Translations under genes and position numbers: made by a program
NCBI RefSeq assembly: GCF_029533155.1
Contig: NZ_JAIZDB010000024.1
Span: forward strand, 1 to 64,000
DNA: 64,000 nt
From: Psychrobacillus antarcticus
Lineage (GTDB): Bacteria; Bacillota; Bacilli; Bacillales_A; Planococcaceae
Direction of reading: 5' to 3'
The notes under the pieces: generated by a model
Told to the model about the DNA's origin: nothing
The model's database searches: none
What the model saw: the letters and a program-made list of their open reading frames with translations, nothing else
Part shown: positions 1-8,947 of the stretch, piece by piece
Layout: each line of letters starts with the position of its first letter
Numbering within the stretch: position 1 is the stretch's first letter

Positions 1-42
1 AAAAAAAAACCTCCGTTTGCTTTATCGCAAAATAAACGGAGG
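1..42 (-). terminator. Rho-independent terminator after tRNA-Arg
   Basis: A 9-bp perfect stem (CCTCCGTTT at 10-18 with AAACGGAGG at 34-42) is followed on the minus strand by nine T residues (positions 9-1). It lies downstream of the minus-strand tRNA gene and probably ends its transcript. Confidence 0.85.
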
Positions 43-117
43 GCTACTTGTTATTATTACGTGCTATTTCGTCATAATAAAAACAGGTAAGTTCTTAGTG
101 AAAATGTTGAAACATTA

Positions 118-189
118 TGCCCTCGGCGAGGATCGAACTCACATTCCAAGCTTCGGAGGCTTGTGTGTTATCCATTACACTACAAGGGC
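118..189 (-). tRNA. tRNA-Arg (anticodon CCG)
   Basis: The minus strand folds as a full cloverleaf. The acceptor stem is GCCCTTG/CGAGGGC, the D stem GTGT/ACAC, the anticodon stem CAAGC/GCTTG with loop CTCCGAA (anticodon CCG, reading CGG), and the T stem GTGAG/CTCGC with loop TTCGATC. The discriminator base is A and no CCA is encoded. A lone tRNA-Arg beside clpP is also found in Bacillus subtilis. Confidence 0.95.
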
Positions 190-253
190 AAGCGACTTAT
201 CTATTATACAAATAGAATGTACATAATTCAAGCAAACATTTCAGAGCTTTAAA

Positions 254-284
254 TTTGACCTTCCTTGACCATTATGTGTATGAT
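254..284 (+). promoter_or_regulatory. clpP promoter with overlapping CtsR operator
   Basis: On the minus strand, 254-270 reads GGTCAAGGAAGGTCAAA. This matches the CtsR tandem heptad consensus (RGTCAAA-NAN-RGTCAAA) with one mismatch. The first heptad overlaps a -35 box TTGACC (255-260), followed after 18 bp by a -10 box TATGAT (279-284). Binding there should block RNA polymerase, so clpP is inferred to be under class III heat-shock repression by CtsR, as known in other Bacilli. Confidence 0.85.
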
Positions 285-354
285 AAAGTTACAACTGAGG
301 GAACTTTTCTCAGTAACTTATTAATAAATTCCACCCTTGAAGGAGGCAATCAGG

Positions 355-951
355 ATGAACTTAATTCCTACTGTTATTGAACAAACTAGTCGTGGAGAAC
401 GTGCATACGACATCTACTCTCGATTATTAAAAGACCGCATTATTATGCTTGGAAGTGGTATTGATGACAACGTTTCAAACTCTATCGTTGCACAATTATT
501 ATTCCTAGAAGCAGAAGATCCAGAAAAAGACATCTCTATTTACATTAATAGCCCAGGAGGAAGTATCACTGCTGGTATGGCAATTTACGATACAATGCAG
601 TTCATCAAACCAGATATACAAACAATTTGTATCGGTATGGCTGCATCTATGGGAGCGTTCCTACTTACCGCTGGGACAAAAGGTAAACGTTATGCACTAC
701 CTAACGCTGAAGTAATGATTCACCAACCACTTGGTGGGGCACAAGGGCAAGCAACGGAAATCGAAATTGCTGCAAAACGCATTTTACATTTACGTGATAA
801 ATTAAACAAAATTATTTCTGAACGCACTGGTCAACCGATCGAAGTAATTGCAAAAGACACAGATCGTGATAACTTCATGACTGCTGAACGTGCAAAAGAA
901 TACGGCTTAATCGATCACATTATCGATCGTAGCGAAATGAAAAAAGCATAA
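355..951 (+). CDS. clpP: ATP-dependent Clp protease proteolytic subunit ClpP
   Basis: Serine peptidase core that works with Clp ATPases (ClpC, ClpX, ClpE) to degrade regulatory and damaged proteins in the cytoplasm. The 198-residue protein has the usual length. The catalytic triad is visible: Ser98 in GMAASMGA, His123 in MIHQP and Asp172 in DTDRDNF. The start is the ATG at 355, preceded by AGGAGG at 341-346; an in-frame TTG at 337 lies before the ribosome site and is not used. It is monocistronic, with a CtsR-type operator upstream and a strong terminator downstream. Confidence 0.98.
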   Translation: MNLIPTVIEQTSRGERAYDIYSRLLKDRIIMLGSGIDDNVSNSIVAQLLFLEAEDPEKDISIYINSPGGSITAGMAIYDTMQFIKPDIQTICIGMAASMGAFLLTAGTKGKRYALPNAEVMIHQPLGGAQGQATEIEIAAKRILHLRDKLNKIISERTGQPIEVIAKDTDRDNFMTAERAKEYGLIDHIIDRSEMKKA

Positions 952-962
952 TTAATCGACGA

Positions 963-997
963 ACATCCCAAAGGTTTAGTCCTTTGGGATGTTTTTT
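963..997 (+). terminator. clpP terminator
   Basis: A perfect 12-bp stem (963-974 with 981-992) with a 6-nt loop, followed by a run of six T residues, directly after the clpP stop codon. Confidence 0.95.
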
Positions 998-1929
998 GTA
1001 TACAAGGAGGATGGTATTTATCATCCTTAATCAGTCAGGTACCTTTTTTGTTACTTTAGTAAGAAAAACCGGGCAAAAGACGCCAGGTCCTTTAAAACAA
1101 AAACGTAGATATGCCATTGATTTCCGCTCCGAGCGGACGCTTTCCGTGGGCACGGCTTCAGCCGCTTCCCTTGCTCCTGCGCAAGCTCGTCGCAAAAAAG
1201 ATTTTCGCTACGCTCAGTCCAGGGTCTTCAGCTCGCGCTGTTCCCACTGGAGTCGCCGCTCTGCGCTCCAATCAATTAAATCCACTTTATATAAGCGGAT
1301 AATTGGCTATAAAACCACTTAAATATACAATATAGATGTTTCATCTTAAAATATGTAAGGCTGAAAGGGACTCATATCAAAGGAAATCCACTTTCTACAT
1401 TCTACGTTATAGCATAATATCTCTAATTCATCAGACTGTTTTTCCCTATATTAACTTTGATTACTATTATCTTCTGAGCGAGAGGCTATGCTAAATCTTA
1501 TAGTACAGTACTACCCACTTATTTGATTGGAATGTAAGGTGGCGACTTCTGCGGGATGAGTGAGACAGATGAGATATCACAGCGACGCGTGTGCTGTGGT
1601 GATAGCTCATCGCTCACCCCGCGAAGGCCAACAGGATGTTGGTCACGAAGGCGTTGAGGCCCACAGGAGGTGGGTTATGCAATCGTTGCCGCAGGACGCG
1701 GCGAACTTAGATTGCCTTCCTTTTGAGACGTGGCGCCCTTAGCCTTTGTTCTCCACATATAACGGAAATCAGAAGTACTATTCATTCTTTAAAAGTTATG
1801 TAAAACCAATGTTCATGCTGTATTTCTATATACTTATCTTTTTAAAAAGGAAAAAATGAGCTAGGATATATTTCTCCGAACTCATCTCTCTATACAAAGT
1901 TAATTTTATTGTACTTTCTCTATCTGATT
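998..1929. repeat. Gene-free stretch holding composite repeat copy 1
   Basis: No credible gene lies here; the open frames are translations of repeats and lack ribosome sites. Positions 1066-1097 resemble the left hairpin segment of the repeats at 32426 and 38727. A GC-rich module sits in reverse orientation at 1117-1277, framed by GATTTCCGCTC and CTCCAATCAA. A middle module (about 1415-1520) and a forward GC-rich module (1523-1772, from TTGATTGGA to CGGAAATCAG) follow. The terminator-like A hairpin of the other copies is missing here. The remainder (1790-1929) is plain AT-rich sequence. Confidence 0.8.
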
Positions 1930-2562
1930 TTACTTGGACGCATCTTTCCATCCATATAATTCATTCGTTTTAATGTAGTTATAGCAATCTATTGGCAACA
2001 GATATTTTGCTTCACCACCCATAGCAAATTCGTCGCGGATATAGGTAGAACTGATTTCCATGGCAATACCCTTATCGATTAAGTGGAAAGTGCTTCCATC
2101 GTCATTATTGCGAAGCAAAGGTGAACTACTTATTGCTTTTAACATATCAATACCATCTCTAGCCATAACAATAAACTTGTTTTCACTTACTAATTTATCT
2201 GCGTTACCCCATTTACCATCTCCGATATCCACTAACAAGTCTGCACCCATAATGAAATATAAGTCATCTTCTGGATATACTTTTTTTAAGTGCTTCATTG
2301 TCTCATAGGTGGAAATTTTCCAGGCATCTTGCTTCATCTCAAAATCATCTAAAGTGAATTTTTCGTCAGATTTAATCGCCATTTCTAGCATATTCCAGCG
2401 ATGTTCATCCTCCGTCTTCATCATCTTATCTTTTCTTTTGTTGGAGCAAGGTAAAAAAATTACCTTATCTAATTTGCAACGATTCGCAATTGTGCTTGCT
2501 GTAAAAAGATGTACATTGGTAATGGGGTCAAAAGATGACCCGTATATTCCTATCTTAGCCAT
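1930..2562 (-). CDS. nadD: Nicotinate-nucleotide adenylyltransferase NadD-like
   Basis: Predicted to join nicotinate mononucleotide to AMP from ATP, giving deamido-NAD. The 210-residue protein has the nucleotidyltransferase-fold motif near the N terminus (FDPITNVH, residues about 11-18) and the C-terminal ISSTYIR motif of the NadD family. GGAGG sits just upstream of the ATG at 2562. It lies 30 nt after pncB, so the salvage genes for nicotinamide to deamido-NAD are together. Bacilli usually have a housekeeping nadD elsewhere (yqeJ), so this may be a second, salvage-dedicated copy; the window cannot show that. An NMN-preferring adenylyltransferase is an alternative. Confidence 0.85.
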   Translation of the reverse strand: MAKIGIYGSSFDPITNVHLFTASTIANRCKLDKVIFLPCSNKRKDKMMKTEDEHRWNMLEMAIKSDEKFTLDDFEMKQDAWKISTYETMKHLKKVYPEDDLYFIMGADLLVDIGDGKWGNADKLVSENKFIVMARDGIDMLKAISSSPLLRNNDDGSTFHLIDKGIAMEISSTYIRDEFAMGGEAKYLLPIDCYNYIKTNELYGWKDASK

Positions 2563-2592
2563 AAGGTTTCCTCCAAGTAATCAAAATTTTAG

Positions 2593-4077
2593 TTATACCG
2601 TGTCCACTCTATCATTTATTCGGGCCTCTACTTTTTCTTTTACCTGTTGGATATTAGCCATTTTGTTATCCCAACATTTCTGACTTAAGTCAACAGGGTA
2701 TTCTTCGGGATTTAGAAGTCGTTTATATTCATCCCATAGGAATGACAAGTTTTTTGTTACGTCCTTTTGAATTTCTAAGATACCCGGCAATTCGTATACT
2801 AGTTTTCCTTCCACAAATATGTCATGATGAAGTTCTTTTGCTTCGTAATTTGTCACAAACTTACTTATATACGTATGAACTGGATGGAACATTTTGAGTT
2901 TTTCTTGTTGTTCTGGCTTTTCATCATCCATGGCGATGTAATCACCTTCTGACTTATTACTCGTTAGGTTGATAATACGATAAACTTTTTTGAGTCCAGG
3001 TGTCGTAACTTTCTCTGGGTTCCCAGAAATCTTAATAGTATCTACCATATTCCCGTGATCGTCTTCAATCGATACCAATTTGTACACTGCTCCGAGTGCC
3101 GCTTGATCATAAGCAGTAATTAGTTTAGTTCCAATTCCCCATGCATCAATTTTAGCTCCTTGATGTTTTAGTTGAGAGATAGTATATTCATCTAAATCAT
3201 TAGATGCGACAATTTTCGTCTGTTTGAAACCGGCTTTGTCTAACATCTTTCTCGCTTCTTTTGATAAATAAGCCAGATCGCCACTATCAAGTCGAATTGC
3301 TTTAAAGTTGATCTTGTCTCCTAGTTCTTTTGCAACTTTAATAGCAGTAGGAACCCCAGATTTTAAGGTGTCATAAGTATCCACTAAGAAGGTACAATCT
3401 TTATGTCTTTTTGCATACTTATGAAATGCGATATACTCATCTCGATACGCTTGAACCATAGAATGGGCGTGTGTGCCAGATACAGGGATACCAAATAATT
3501 TCCCTGCTCGTACATTGCTTGTCGCTTCAAATCCCCCAATAAAAGCTGCTCTTGTTCCCCAAATTGCTGCATCCATTTCTTGAGCACGTCTGGTTCCGAA
3601 TTCCATAGCGGTCTGGTCTCCAATTACTTGTTTCATGCGAGAAGCCTTTGTCGCGATTAACGTTTGATAGTTGACGATGTTCAGTATAGCTGTCTCGATC
3701 AATTGCCCTTCTGCTAAAGGAGCTTCGATACGTAGCATAGGTTCGTTATGGAAGACCAATTCTCCTTCTTTCATCGAACGAATCGTGCCAGTGAATCTTA
3801 GCGTTTGAAGATATGCTAAGAAGTCTTCTCCATAACCTAGTTCGTTTTGAAGATACTCTAAATCACTCTTTGTAAATTGGAAGTTAGATATATATTCGAC
3901 AATTCTTTCTAGTCCGGCATACACCGCGTATCCATTTCCGAATGGTAACTTTCTAAAGTACACTTCGAAGACGGCTTTACGGTTGTGTATATTATCTTCC
4001 CAGTAAGTTTCTGCCATATTGATTTGGTAAAGGTCGGTGTGTAACGCAAACCCATCATCTTTATAAATTTTCGTCAT
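2593..4077 (-). CDS. pncB: Nicotinate phosphoribosyltransferase
   Basis: Converts nicotinate and PRPP to nicotinate mononucleotide in the Preiss-Handler salvage pathway. About 494 residues, the usual length. Family features include the N-terminal HTDLYQINMAETYW segment, FGTRRAQ around residue 176 and the phosphate-binding IRLDSGDL segment. The start is the ATG at 4077, preceded by GGAGGG; the frame continues 17 codons upstream, but that part covers the ribosome site. It lies between pncA and nadD in the same direction. Confidence 0.95.
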   Translation of the reverse strand: MTKIYKDDGFALHTDLYQINMAETYWEDNIHNRKAVFEVYFRKLPFGNGYAVYAGLERIVEYISNFQFTKSDLEYLQNELGYGEDFLAYLQTLRFTGTIRSMKEGELVFHNEPMLRIEAPLAEGQLIETAILNIVNYQTLIATKASRMKQVIGDQTAMEFGTRRAQEMDAAIWGTRAAFIGGFEATSNVRAGKLFGIPVSGTHAHSMVQAYRDEYIAFHKYAKRHKDCTFLVDTYDTLKSGVPTAIKVAKELGDKINFKAIRLDSGDLAYLSKEARKMLDKAGFKQTKIVASNDLDEYTISQLKHQGAKIDAWGIGTKLITAYDQAALGAVYKLVSIEDDHGNMVDTIKISGNPEKVTTPGLKKVYRIINLTSNKSEGDYIAMDDEKPEQQEKLKMFHPVHTYISKFVTNYEAKELHHDIFVEGKLVYELPGILEIQKDVTKNLSFLWDEYKRLLNPEEYPVDLSQKCWDNKMANIQQVKEKVEARINDRVDTV

Positions 4078-4134
4078 GTTAAACCCTCCATCTCTTTTTA
4101 TTATCCAGCGAATGATTGCAACAGCCATCTAGTT

Positions 4135-4686
4135 CTATTTGATTTCGGCACCAATGCTATTTTGGAAATGACCTAAAGCCCATTCGTGGCCTTGCTGATT
4201 GAAGCTTGCGACAGCATCTTTATAAATGACTACTTTAAAGCCTTTGTTAAAAGCATCAACGGCTGTATGAAGTATGCAAATGTCGGTACAAACTCCAACT
4301 AGATGGACTTCTGTAATTTGTCTTTCCCGAAGCTTTAACTCTAGGTCTGTACCGGCGAATGCTGAATACCTTGTTTTGTTCATCCAGTAGACCTGTTCTT
4401 GAGTTTTGTAGTTTTCATATAGTTCTTTGAGTCTTCCATACAAATCTCTGCCTTTAGTTCCCTCTATATTGTGAGGGGGGAATAACTTTGTTTCAGGATG
4501 GTAGTTGTCATTCTCTTGGTGTATATCAACAGCGAACACTACGTAGTCACCTTTATCTATAAAATCTTCGGTTACTTGTACAATTGACCCTTCAATGTCC
4601 TGCCCTGGTTTACCACAAGTTAATGCGCCATTATCTGCTACAAAATCTACCGTGTAATCAATGTTTAATAATGCTCTTTTCATCAT
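4135..4686 (-). CDS. pncA: Nicotinamidase PncA
   Basis: Isochorismatase-fold amidohydrolase that deaminates nicotinamide to nicotinate, the first salvage step. 183 residues. Likely catalytic residues are Asp10 in NIDYTVDF, a lysine in MNKTRYSAF and the second cysteine of GVCTDICIL. AAAGGAG precedes ATG 4686, and a second ATG follows directly. The 64-nt gap to nrtR is very AT-rich and holds an inverted repeat (4724-4734), a possible NrtR half-site pair. Confidence 0.95.
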   Translation of the reverse strand: MMKRALLNIDYTVDFVADNGALTCGKPGQDIEGSIVQVTEDFIDKGDYVVFAVDIHQENDNYHPETKLFPPHNIEGTKGRDLYGRLKELYENYKTQEQVYWMNKTRYSAFAGTDLELKLRERQITEVHLVGVCTDICILHTAVDAFNKGFKVVIYKDAVASFNQQGHEWALGHFQNSIGAEIK

Positions 4687-4723
4687 TCATCCGCTCCTTT
4701 TAGGTAATTTAGTTATTAATTAT

Positions 4724-4734
4724 TTAACTGTTAA
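4724..4734. promoter_or_regulatory. Possible second NrtR site upstream of pncA
   Basis: The palindrome TTAACTGTTAA lies 38 nt before the pncA start. It contains the same TTAAC/GTTAA half-sites as the stronger candidate operator in front of nrtR. I infer shared regulation, but the match is short and the region is AT-rich. Confidence 0.4.
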
Positions 4735-4750
4735 TCATTAAATTAAAAAA

Positions 4751-5551
4751 TTAATAGTTTGCATTATAGATGGAAACAAAAGGCTCGTAGTCGGTGAATT
4801 TATATAATTGCGCTTTGTTTTTTGACCATCTATTAGATTTTTTTAACTCCCCATCAACCATTACTTTTTCTATGAATGGTAGGGAAGGTGCTTTTCTGAA
4901 AAACTGAGAATCCAGCTTAATCCATGAGTCATCCAATACAGTTAGTAGTACGCCCTGTAATTCGGATAACACGAATTCTTCAGGTAAAAAGTTCTTCGCT
5001 AATGTAGTGAGCCCCATGTCTTTTTTAATAATCCAAATGGCATCCGCTATTATTTGTTCGTGGTCGAAAGCAAGTTCCAACTGGCTGACTTCTTCTAAGG
5101 TGAATAATTGAACATCCGATGCATCATCCGCTGCTTTACGTTTGACTAGTTGGTTTTCAGGGACGATTGCATAATGGGCATTCGAGATAATCCAAGCACG
5201 CTTGTCACGCCCAGGTTTGTCGTAAGTACCAAAATGTTTTATCTTGAGATTGGTTACGCCTGTTTCCTCCTCCAACTCTCTAGAGGCTGCTTCAAATGCT
5301 GTTTCATCGGGTTGAACAAAACCACCCGGTAATGCCCATTTACTACCTTCTACGTTTGGCTGACCTTCTGCGTCCTTCTCTGCTCGTTGTATCAACATCA
5401 ACTTCAGCTCTTTTACTGGCGGTTTATGCTTTTCTACTTCGGTTGAAATAATGGTAAATACGGCAATGTCGCTGGTGTACCCGTCTGGCGTTTTATATTT
5501 GTTTGCATCGTAGTTCTCAAGCATTTCTACTTCTGTCTTATATTTATCCAT
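4751..5551 (-). CDS. nrtR: NrtR-type Nudix transcriptional regulator of NAD metabolism
   Basis: 266 residues: an N-terminal Nudix domain (about 28-180) and a C-terminal winged-helix region (about 190-262, with LPEEFVLSELQ and an NRWSKNKAQLY segment). This is the NrtR layout: the Nudix domain senses ADP-ribose or related NAD metabolites and the winged helix binds DNA. The Nudix box GX5EX7REUXEEXGU is complete (residues about 77-99), so hydrolase activity may be retained, unlike some NrtR members. It heads a run with pncA, pncB and nadD, the genes expected of its regulon. A plain ADP-ribose pyrophosphatase is less likely given the C-terminal domain. Confidence 0.85.
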   Translation of the reverse strand: MDKYKTEVEMLENYDANKYKTPDGYTSDIAVFTIISTEVEKHKPPVKELKLMLIQRAEKDAEGQPNVEGSKWALPGGFVQPDETAFEAASRELEEETGVTNLKIKHFGTYDKPGRDKRAWIISNAHYAIVPENQLVKRKAADDASDVQLFTLEEVSQLELAFDHEQIIADAIWIIKKDMGLTTLAKNFLPEEFVLSELQGVLLTVLDDSWIKLDSQFFRKAPSLPFIEKVMVDGELKKSNRWSKNKAQLYKFTDYEPFVSIYNANY

Positions 5552-5628
5552 TAAATTTACCTACCCTTCTGTTTTTTTCACATGCTTATGTTATATGTTC
5601 CTTCAACTTTATTAGTTTCTTATTTTAA

Positions 5629-5683
5629 TTAACAGTTTGTTATTTGTTAATATTAGTTTACACTTTAATTTTTATAATTGCAA
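5629..5683 (-). promoter_or_regulatory. nrtR promoter with candidate NrtR operator
   Basis: Reading the minus strand, a -35 box TTGCAA (5683-5678) and a -10 box TAAACT (5660-5655) are 17 bp apart. The -10 is followed at once by an inverted repeat TTAACA-N10-TGTTAA (5629-5650) over the expected transcription start. This placement suits a repressor site; NrtR autoregulation is inferred. Confidence 0.6.
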
Positions 5684-5786
5684 GACAATTGTCTACTTTT
5701 TTCATTTTTTTTGGTTAAGTTTAGGGATAGCAGTATTATTGGACTAAAATATCTGGAACACTGAGTATAAGACCCAAATTTTTTCC

Positions 5787-5826
5787 AAAAAAAAAAAGCC
5801 CTTTCGTCTAAAGTGACTAATGAGGC
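5787..5826 (-). terminator. Probable terminator after crh
   Basis: On the minus strand an imperfect stem (GCCT/GGGC outer and GTC/GAC inner pairs) is followed by a run of eleven T residues, just after the crh stop codon. It closes the yvcI-rapZ-yvcK-whiA-crh operon. Confidence 0.6.
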
Positions 5827-5836
5827 CGTACCATTT

Positions 5837-6094
5837 TTATGATTCATTTGAGATGAATTTTGCTAAAGCTTCGACTACTTCTTCCGCATCAGAACCATCA
5901 GCACTTAAATTTACTTTTGTTCCTTTGCTGATTGCCAAGCTCATAATTCCCATAATGCTCTTTGCATTTACTTTTTTAGTATCTTTTTCTAAATAGACAT
6001 CTGCAATATAACGATTTGCTTCTTGCACAAAAAGTGCAGCCTGTCTTGCTTGAAGTCCTGAAGATAGTTTTACTTCCACCTGCTGTTCTGCCAT
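5837..6094 (-). CDS. crh: Catabolite repression HPr-like protein Crh
   Basis: 85-residue HPr paralogue. The phosphotransfer histidine at position 15 is replaced by glutamine (GLQARQ), which separates Crh from HPr. Ser46 in NAKSIMGIM, the HprK target, is kept. Ser46-phosphorylated Crh acts as a cofactor of CcpA in carbon catabolite control and cannot take part in sugar transport. It is the last gene of the operon, after whiA, as in Bacillus subtilis. Its kinase gene hprK lies about 15 kb away in this window. Confidence 0.95.
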   Translation of the reverse strand: MAEQQVEVKLSSGLQARQAALFVQEANRYIADVYLEKDTKKVNAKSIMGIMSLAISKGTKVNLSADGSDAEEVVEALAKFISNES

Positions 6095-6112
6095 TATTTA
6101 CTCCTCATTTCT

Positions 6113-7054
6113 CTAAATTGTCTCTCCATTACGAAGCGCGCCTGCTATTTCATCAATTTTTCGCAATCGGTGATTAACACCCGATTTACTCACATTTCCA
6201 GTAGTAACCATTTCACCTAGTTCTTTTAGTGTAACATCTTGATGCTCTACACGTAACCTAGCTATTTCACGAAGTCTCTCTGGTAACTGGTCTAAACCGA
6301 TAGAATTGTCGATAAATCGAATATTGTCCACTTGGCGAATGGCAGCACTGATTGTTTTATTTAGATTGGCTGTTTCGCAATTGACCAGTCGGTTTACGCT
6401 ATTTCGCATATCTCTTATGATTCGAACATCTTCGAATTTTAATAAAGCTCTATGGGCTCCCGCAATACTTAAAAAATCGGAAATCTTTTCTGCTTCCTTT
6501 AAATATGCGACAAACCCTTTTTTACGTTCGATTGTTTTCGCATTCAGTTCATATCTGTTCATCAATTCTACAAGTGCATCACTATGTGTTTTATAAGAAG
6601 AATAGATCTCTAAGTGATAAGACGAAGTTTCCGGATTATTTACCGATCCTCCTGCTAAAAAGGCACCTCTTAAATAGGCACGTTTACAACAGCTCTTTTG
6701 AACAAGTTCCTTGGAAATGGAGTATTCGAATTCAAAGCCATCTTTTAAAATTTGAAGATCCTCTAACAGACTTTTTGCCCCATCTCGAATACGACAAATA
6801 TATATATTGTTCTTTTTTAATCTCATTTTCTTTCGAACGAGTAATTCTACTTGTAATGGATATAACGATTTTATTAATGTATATAGCCTTCTAGCAATAG
6901 CTGCATTTTCTGTTTGAACGTCTAAGCTTAACAATTTGTTGCTAAATGAGAGTGATCCATTCATGCGTATGAGTGCAGAAAGCTCTGCTCGTGCACAACA
7001 AGGCTCATATTCTTCTTGAGTCATCTCTTTTTTAGTTTCAGAAGCAAACGACAT
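6113..7054 (-). CDS. whiA: WhiA-family DNA-binding protein
   Basis: WhiA proteins combine a degenerate LAGLIDADG homing-endonuclease fold with a C-terminal helix-turn-helix. In Firmicutes they affect cell division and chromosome segregation. The 313-residue product starts at ATG 7054, preceded by AAAGGGGG; the frame is open 22 codons further but over yvcK. The C-terminal region (about 225-305) carries [16 protein letters not shown] and [10 protein letters not shown], the helix-turn-helix segment of the family. Confidence 0.95.
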   Translation of the reverse strand: MSFASETKKEMTQEEYEPCCARAELSALIRMNGSLSFSNKLLSLDVQTENAAIARRLYTLIKSLYPLQVELLVRKKMRLKKNNIYICRIRDGAKSLLEDLQILKDGFEFEYSISKELVQKSCCKRAYLRGAFLAGGSVNNPETSSYHLEIYSSYKTHSDALVELMNRYELNAKTIERKKGFVAYLKEAEKISDFLSIAGAHRALLKFEDVRIIRDMRNSVNRLVNCETANLNKTISAAIRQVDNIRFIDNSIGLDQLPERLREIARLRVEHQDVTLKELGEMVTTGNVSKSGVNHRLRKIDEIAGALRNGETI

Positions 7055-7083
7055 GTTCCGTTTCCCCCTTTCTCCTGAACGAT

Positions 7084-8055
7084 TTAAACTTTTAAACCAT
7101 CTGCGTATTCTACAAGCCATTTCGCTACTTCCGTTGCATCATGACGAACTGCACCATCATGAACGACTGAAATGTTTTTTTTTACTATGTCTATATTCAA
7201 TGTTTCTAATTGATCAATATCTATTTTAACAGGAGAAGCCTGTTCTTGTTTATATAAATATCTCACATTTTCAGGAATTTCTTCGTTACTTATTAGCACA
7301 GCATCCAAGAAATTTTCTCCAACATGTTCCAGCAGTGCATGAACATGATCATATGCAGAATAATTACCCGTCTCTCCGGCCTGTGTCATTAAATTACATA
7401 TATATACTTTCTTTGCCTTTGATTGCCTAATCGCTTTTTGGATATCTTGCACTAATAGATTTGGCAAAATACTCGTATATAAACTTCCTGGACCTATAAC
7501 GATAACATCCGCCTGACGAAGGACATTAATCGTTTCTGGTAATGGTTTAACATCTGCAGGAGTAATAAACACTTTTTCAATTTTTTTCCCGGAGTATGGA
7601 ATTTTAGATTCACCTGTAATGGTTGTTTGATCCTCTAACAGTGCATGCAGCGTGACTAACTGATTGGCTGCTGGTAGTACTTTCCCGTGAATATTCAGTA
7701 CTCGGCTCATTTCAGTTATGGCATGCGCAAAATCACCTGTTATGGATGTTAACGCGGCTAACATCAAATTCCCTAATGAATGCCCTTCCAATTCTTTCGA
7801 TTGAGAAAATCTATATTGAAACATTTCCTCCACTAACGGTTCTACTTCCGAAAGAGCTGCTAGCACATTCCGTACATCTCCTGGAGGTGGTATGTCATAT
7901 TCGTCACGAAGTCTACCCGAGCTTCCACCGTCATCTGCGACCGTAACGATTGCCGTAATGTCCAGTGGAAATTTCTTCAAGCCACGAAGTAACGTAGACA
8001 GACCCGTACCTCCACCTATTATAACTAGCTTTTTACGGCGATTTGTAGGTTCCAT
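7084..8055 (-). CDS. yvcK: YvcK/CofD-like gluconeogenesis factor
   Basis: UDP-sugar-binding cytoplasmic protein of the CofD-like family, needed in Bacillus subtilis for growth on gluconeogenic carbon sources and normal cell shape. 323 residues. The N-terminal nucleotide-binding segment [17 protein letters not shown] (about 11-27) and the [10 protein letters not shown] motif (about 43-52) are visible. I place the start at ATG 8055, preceded by GAAAGGA and just after the rapZ stop; the frame runs on into rapZ but has no better site. Confidence 0.95.
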   Translation of the reverse strand: MEPTNRRKKLVIIGGGTGLSTLLRGLKKFPLDITAIVTVADDGGSSGRLRDEYDIPPPGDVRNVLAALSEVEPLVEEMFQYRFSQSKELEGHSLGNLMLAALTSITGDFAHAITEMSRVLNIHGKVLPAANQLVTLHALLEDQTTITGESKIPYSGKKIEKVFITPADVKPLPETINVLRQADVIVIGPGSLYTSILPNLLVQDIQKAIRQSKAKKVYICNLMTQAGETGNYSAYDHVHALLEHVGENFLDAVLISNEEIPENVRYLYKQEQASPVKIDIDQLETLNIDIVKKNISVVHDGAVRHDATEVAKWLVEYADGLKV

Positions 8056-8059
8056 TCTT

Positions 8060-8944
8060 TCATTCCTTTCTAATGACAACATCCCGATGCGTAATAATCG
8101 TTTTGTCATCTTCTTTCAATAACTTCCCAAAGTATTCTGCTAATGTAACAGAACGATGCTGCCCGCCTGTACATCCAAATGCAATGACTAGTTGGGTTTT
8201 ACCTTCTCTTTTATATTGAGGAATCATGAATTGGAATAAATCCGTCAGCTTCTCTATTAATGTTTTAGTGTCTACCCATTTTAATACGTAGCTGGACACC
8301 TCTTCATTAAGCCCAGATTTCAAACGTAGTTCTTCTATATAATATGGATTTGGAAGGAAGCGTACATCAAATACTAAATCGGCATCTATCGGTATACCAT
8401 GTTTAAATCCAAAGGACATGACGTTCACCGTAAAAACTTGATCGCCTTGTGAAGAAAACTCTTCTTGGATTTTCTCTCTTAGTTCTCTAGGTTTCATCTT
8501 TGTAGTGTTGTAAATATACTGAGCTCTTCCTTTTAAATCAGAAAGCATTTGTCTTTCTTTTTTTATACCTTCTAGAGGTAGCCCAGAGTTGGCAAGTGGA
8601 TGAGATCGACGTGTTTCCTTGTACCTTCTTACTAATACCTCGTCTCCGGCATCCAAAAATAATAATTTAGGCGAAACAGTTGTTGCCGCTTCTAAATCAT
8701 TAACTGAATCTGCTAAGGAGTGGAACATTTCTCCTCCACGCAAATCCATCACAACCGCAATATTGCGAGGTTGCTTATTGGAATCTATCATTAGTTTGAT
8801 GAACGTACTCAATAGCTCTGGTGGTAAATTATCAATGCAGTAATAGCCAAGGTCTTCAAAACTTTGGATAGCTACAGTCTTTCCAGCACCCGACATTCCT
8901 GTAATAATTACAACTTCCGTTTCGTGCTTTTTAGGACTATCCAT
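8060..8944 (-). CDS. rapZ: RNase adapter / nucleotide-binding protein RapZ (YvcJ)
   Basis: P-loop protein of 294 residues with Walker A GMSGAGKT at 16-23. The C-terminal half contains [13 protein letters not shown], typical of RapZ, which in enterobacteria binds small RNAs and guides RNase E. In Bacillus subtilis YvcJ hydrolyses nucleotides and influences competence; its RNA role there is uncertain. It sits four nucleotides from the Nudix gene and overlaps the yvcK ribosome site, so it is tightly coupled in the operon. Confidence 0.95.
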   Translation of the reverse strand: MDSPKKHETEVVIITGMSGAGKTVAIQSFEDLGYYCIDNLPPELLSTFIKLMIDSNKQPRNIAVVMDLRGGEMFHSLADSVNDLEAATTVSPKLLFLDAGDEVLVRRYKETRRSHPLANSGLPLEGIKKERQMLSDLKGRAQYIYNTTKMKPRELREKIQEEFSSQGDQVFTVNVMSFGFKHGIPIDADLVFDVRFLPNPYYIEELRLKSGLNEEVSSYVLKWVDTKTLIEKLTDLFQFMIPQYKREGKTQLVIAFGCTGGQHRSVTLAEYFGKLLKEDDKTIITHRDVVIRKE

Positions 8945-8947
8945 TGT

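Noticed and set aside
17-226. Open frame across the tRNA-Arg gene
   Set aside because: It reads antisense through the tRNA and the terminator; no ribosome site.
984-1322. Open frame of 112 codons after clpP
   Set aside because: It lies inside the repeat modules, has no ribosome site and is rich in Arg/Ser as expected of a GC-rich repeat read by chance.
1560-1742. Open frame in the forward B module
   Set aside because: It spans the hairpin arms of the repeat, lacks a ribosome site and has no counterpart frame kept open in copy 2.
3384-3623. Antisense or other-frame ORFs inside pncB, uvrA, uvrB and trxB
   Set aside because: They lie fully within clearly recognised genes, without their own ribosome sites or recognisable domains.
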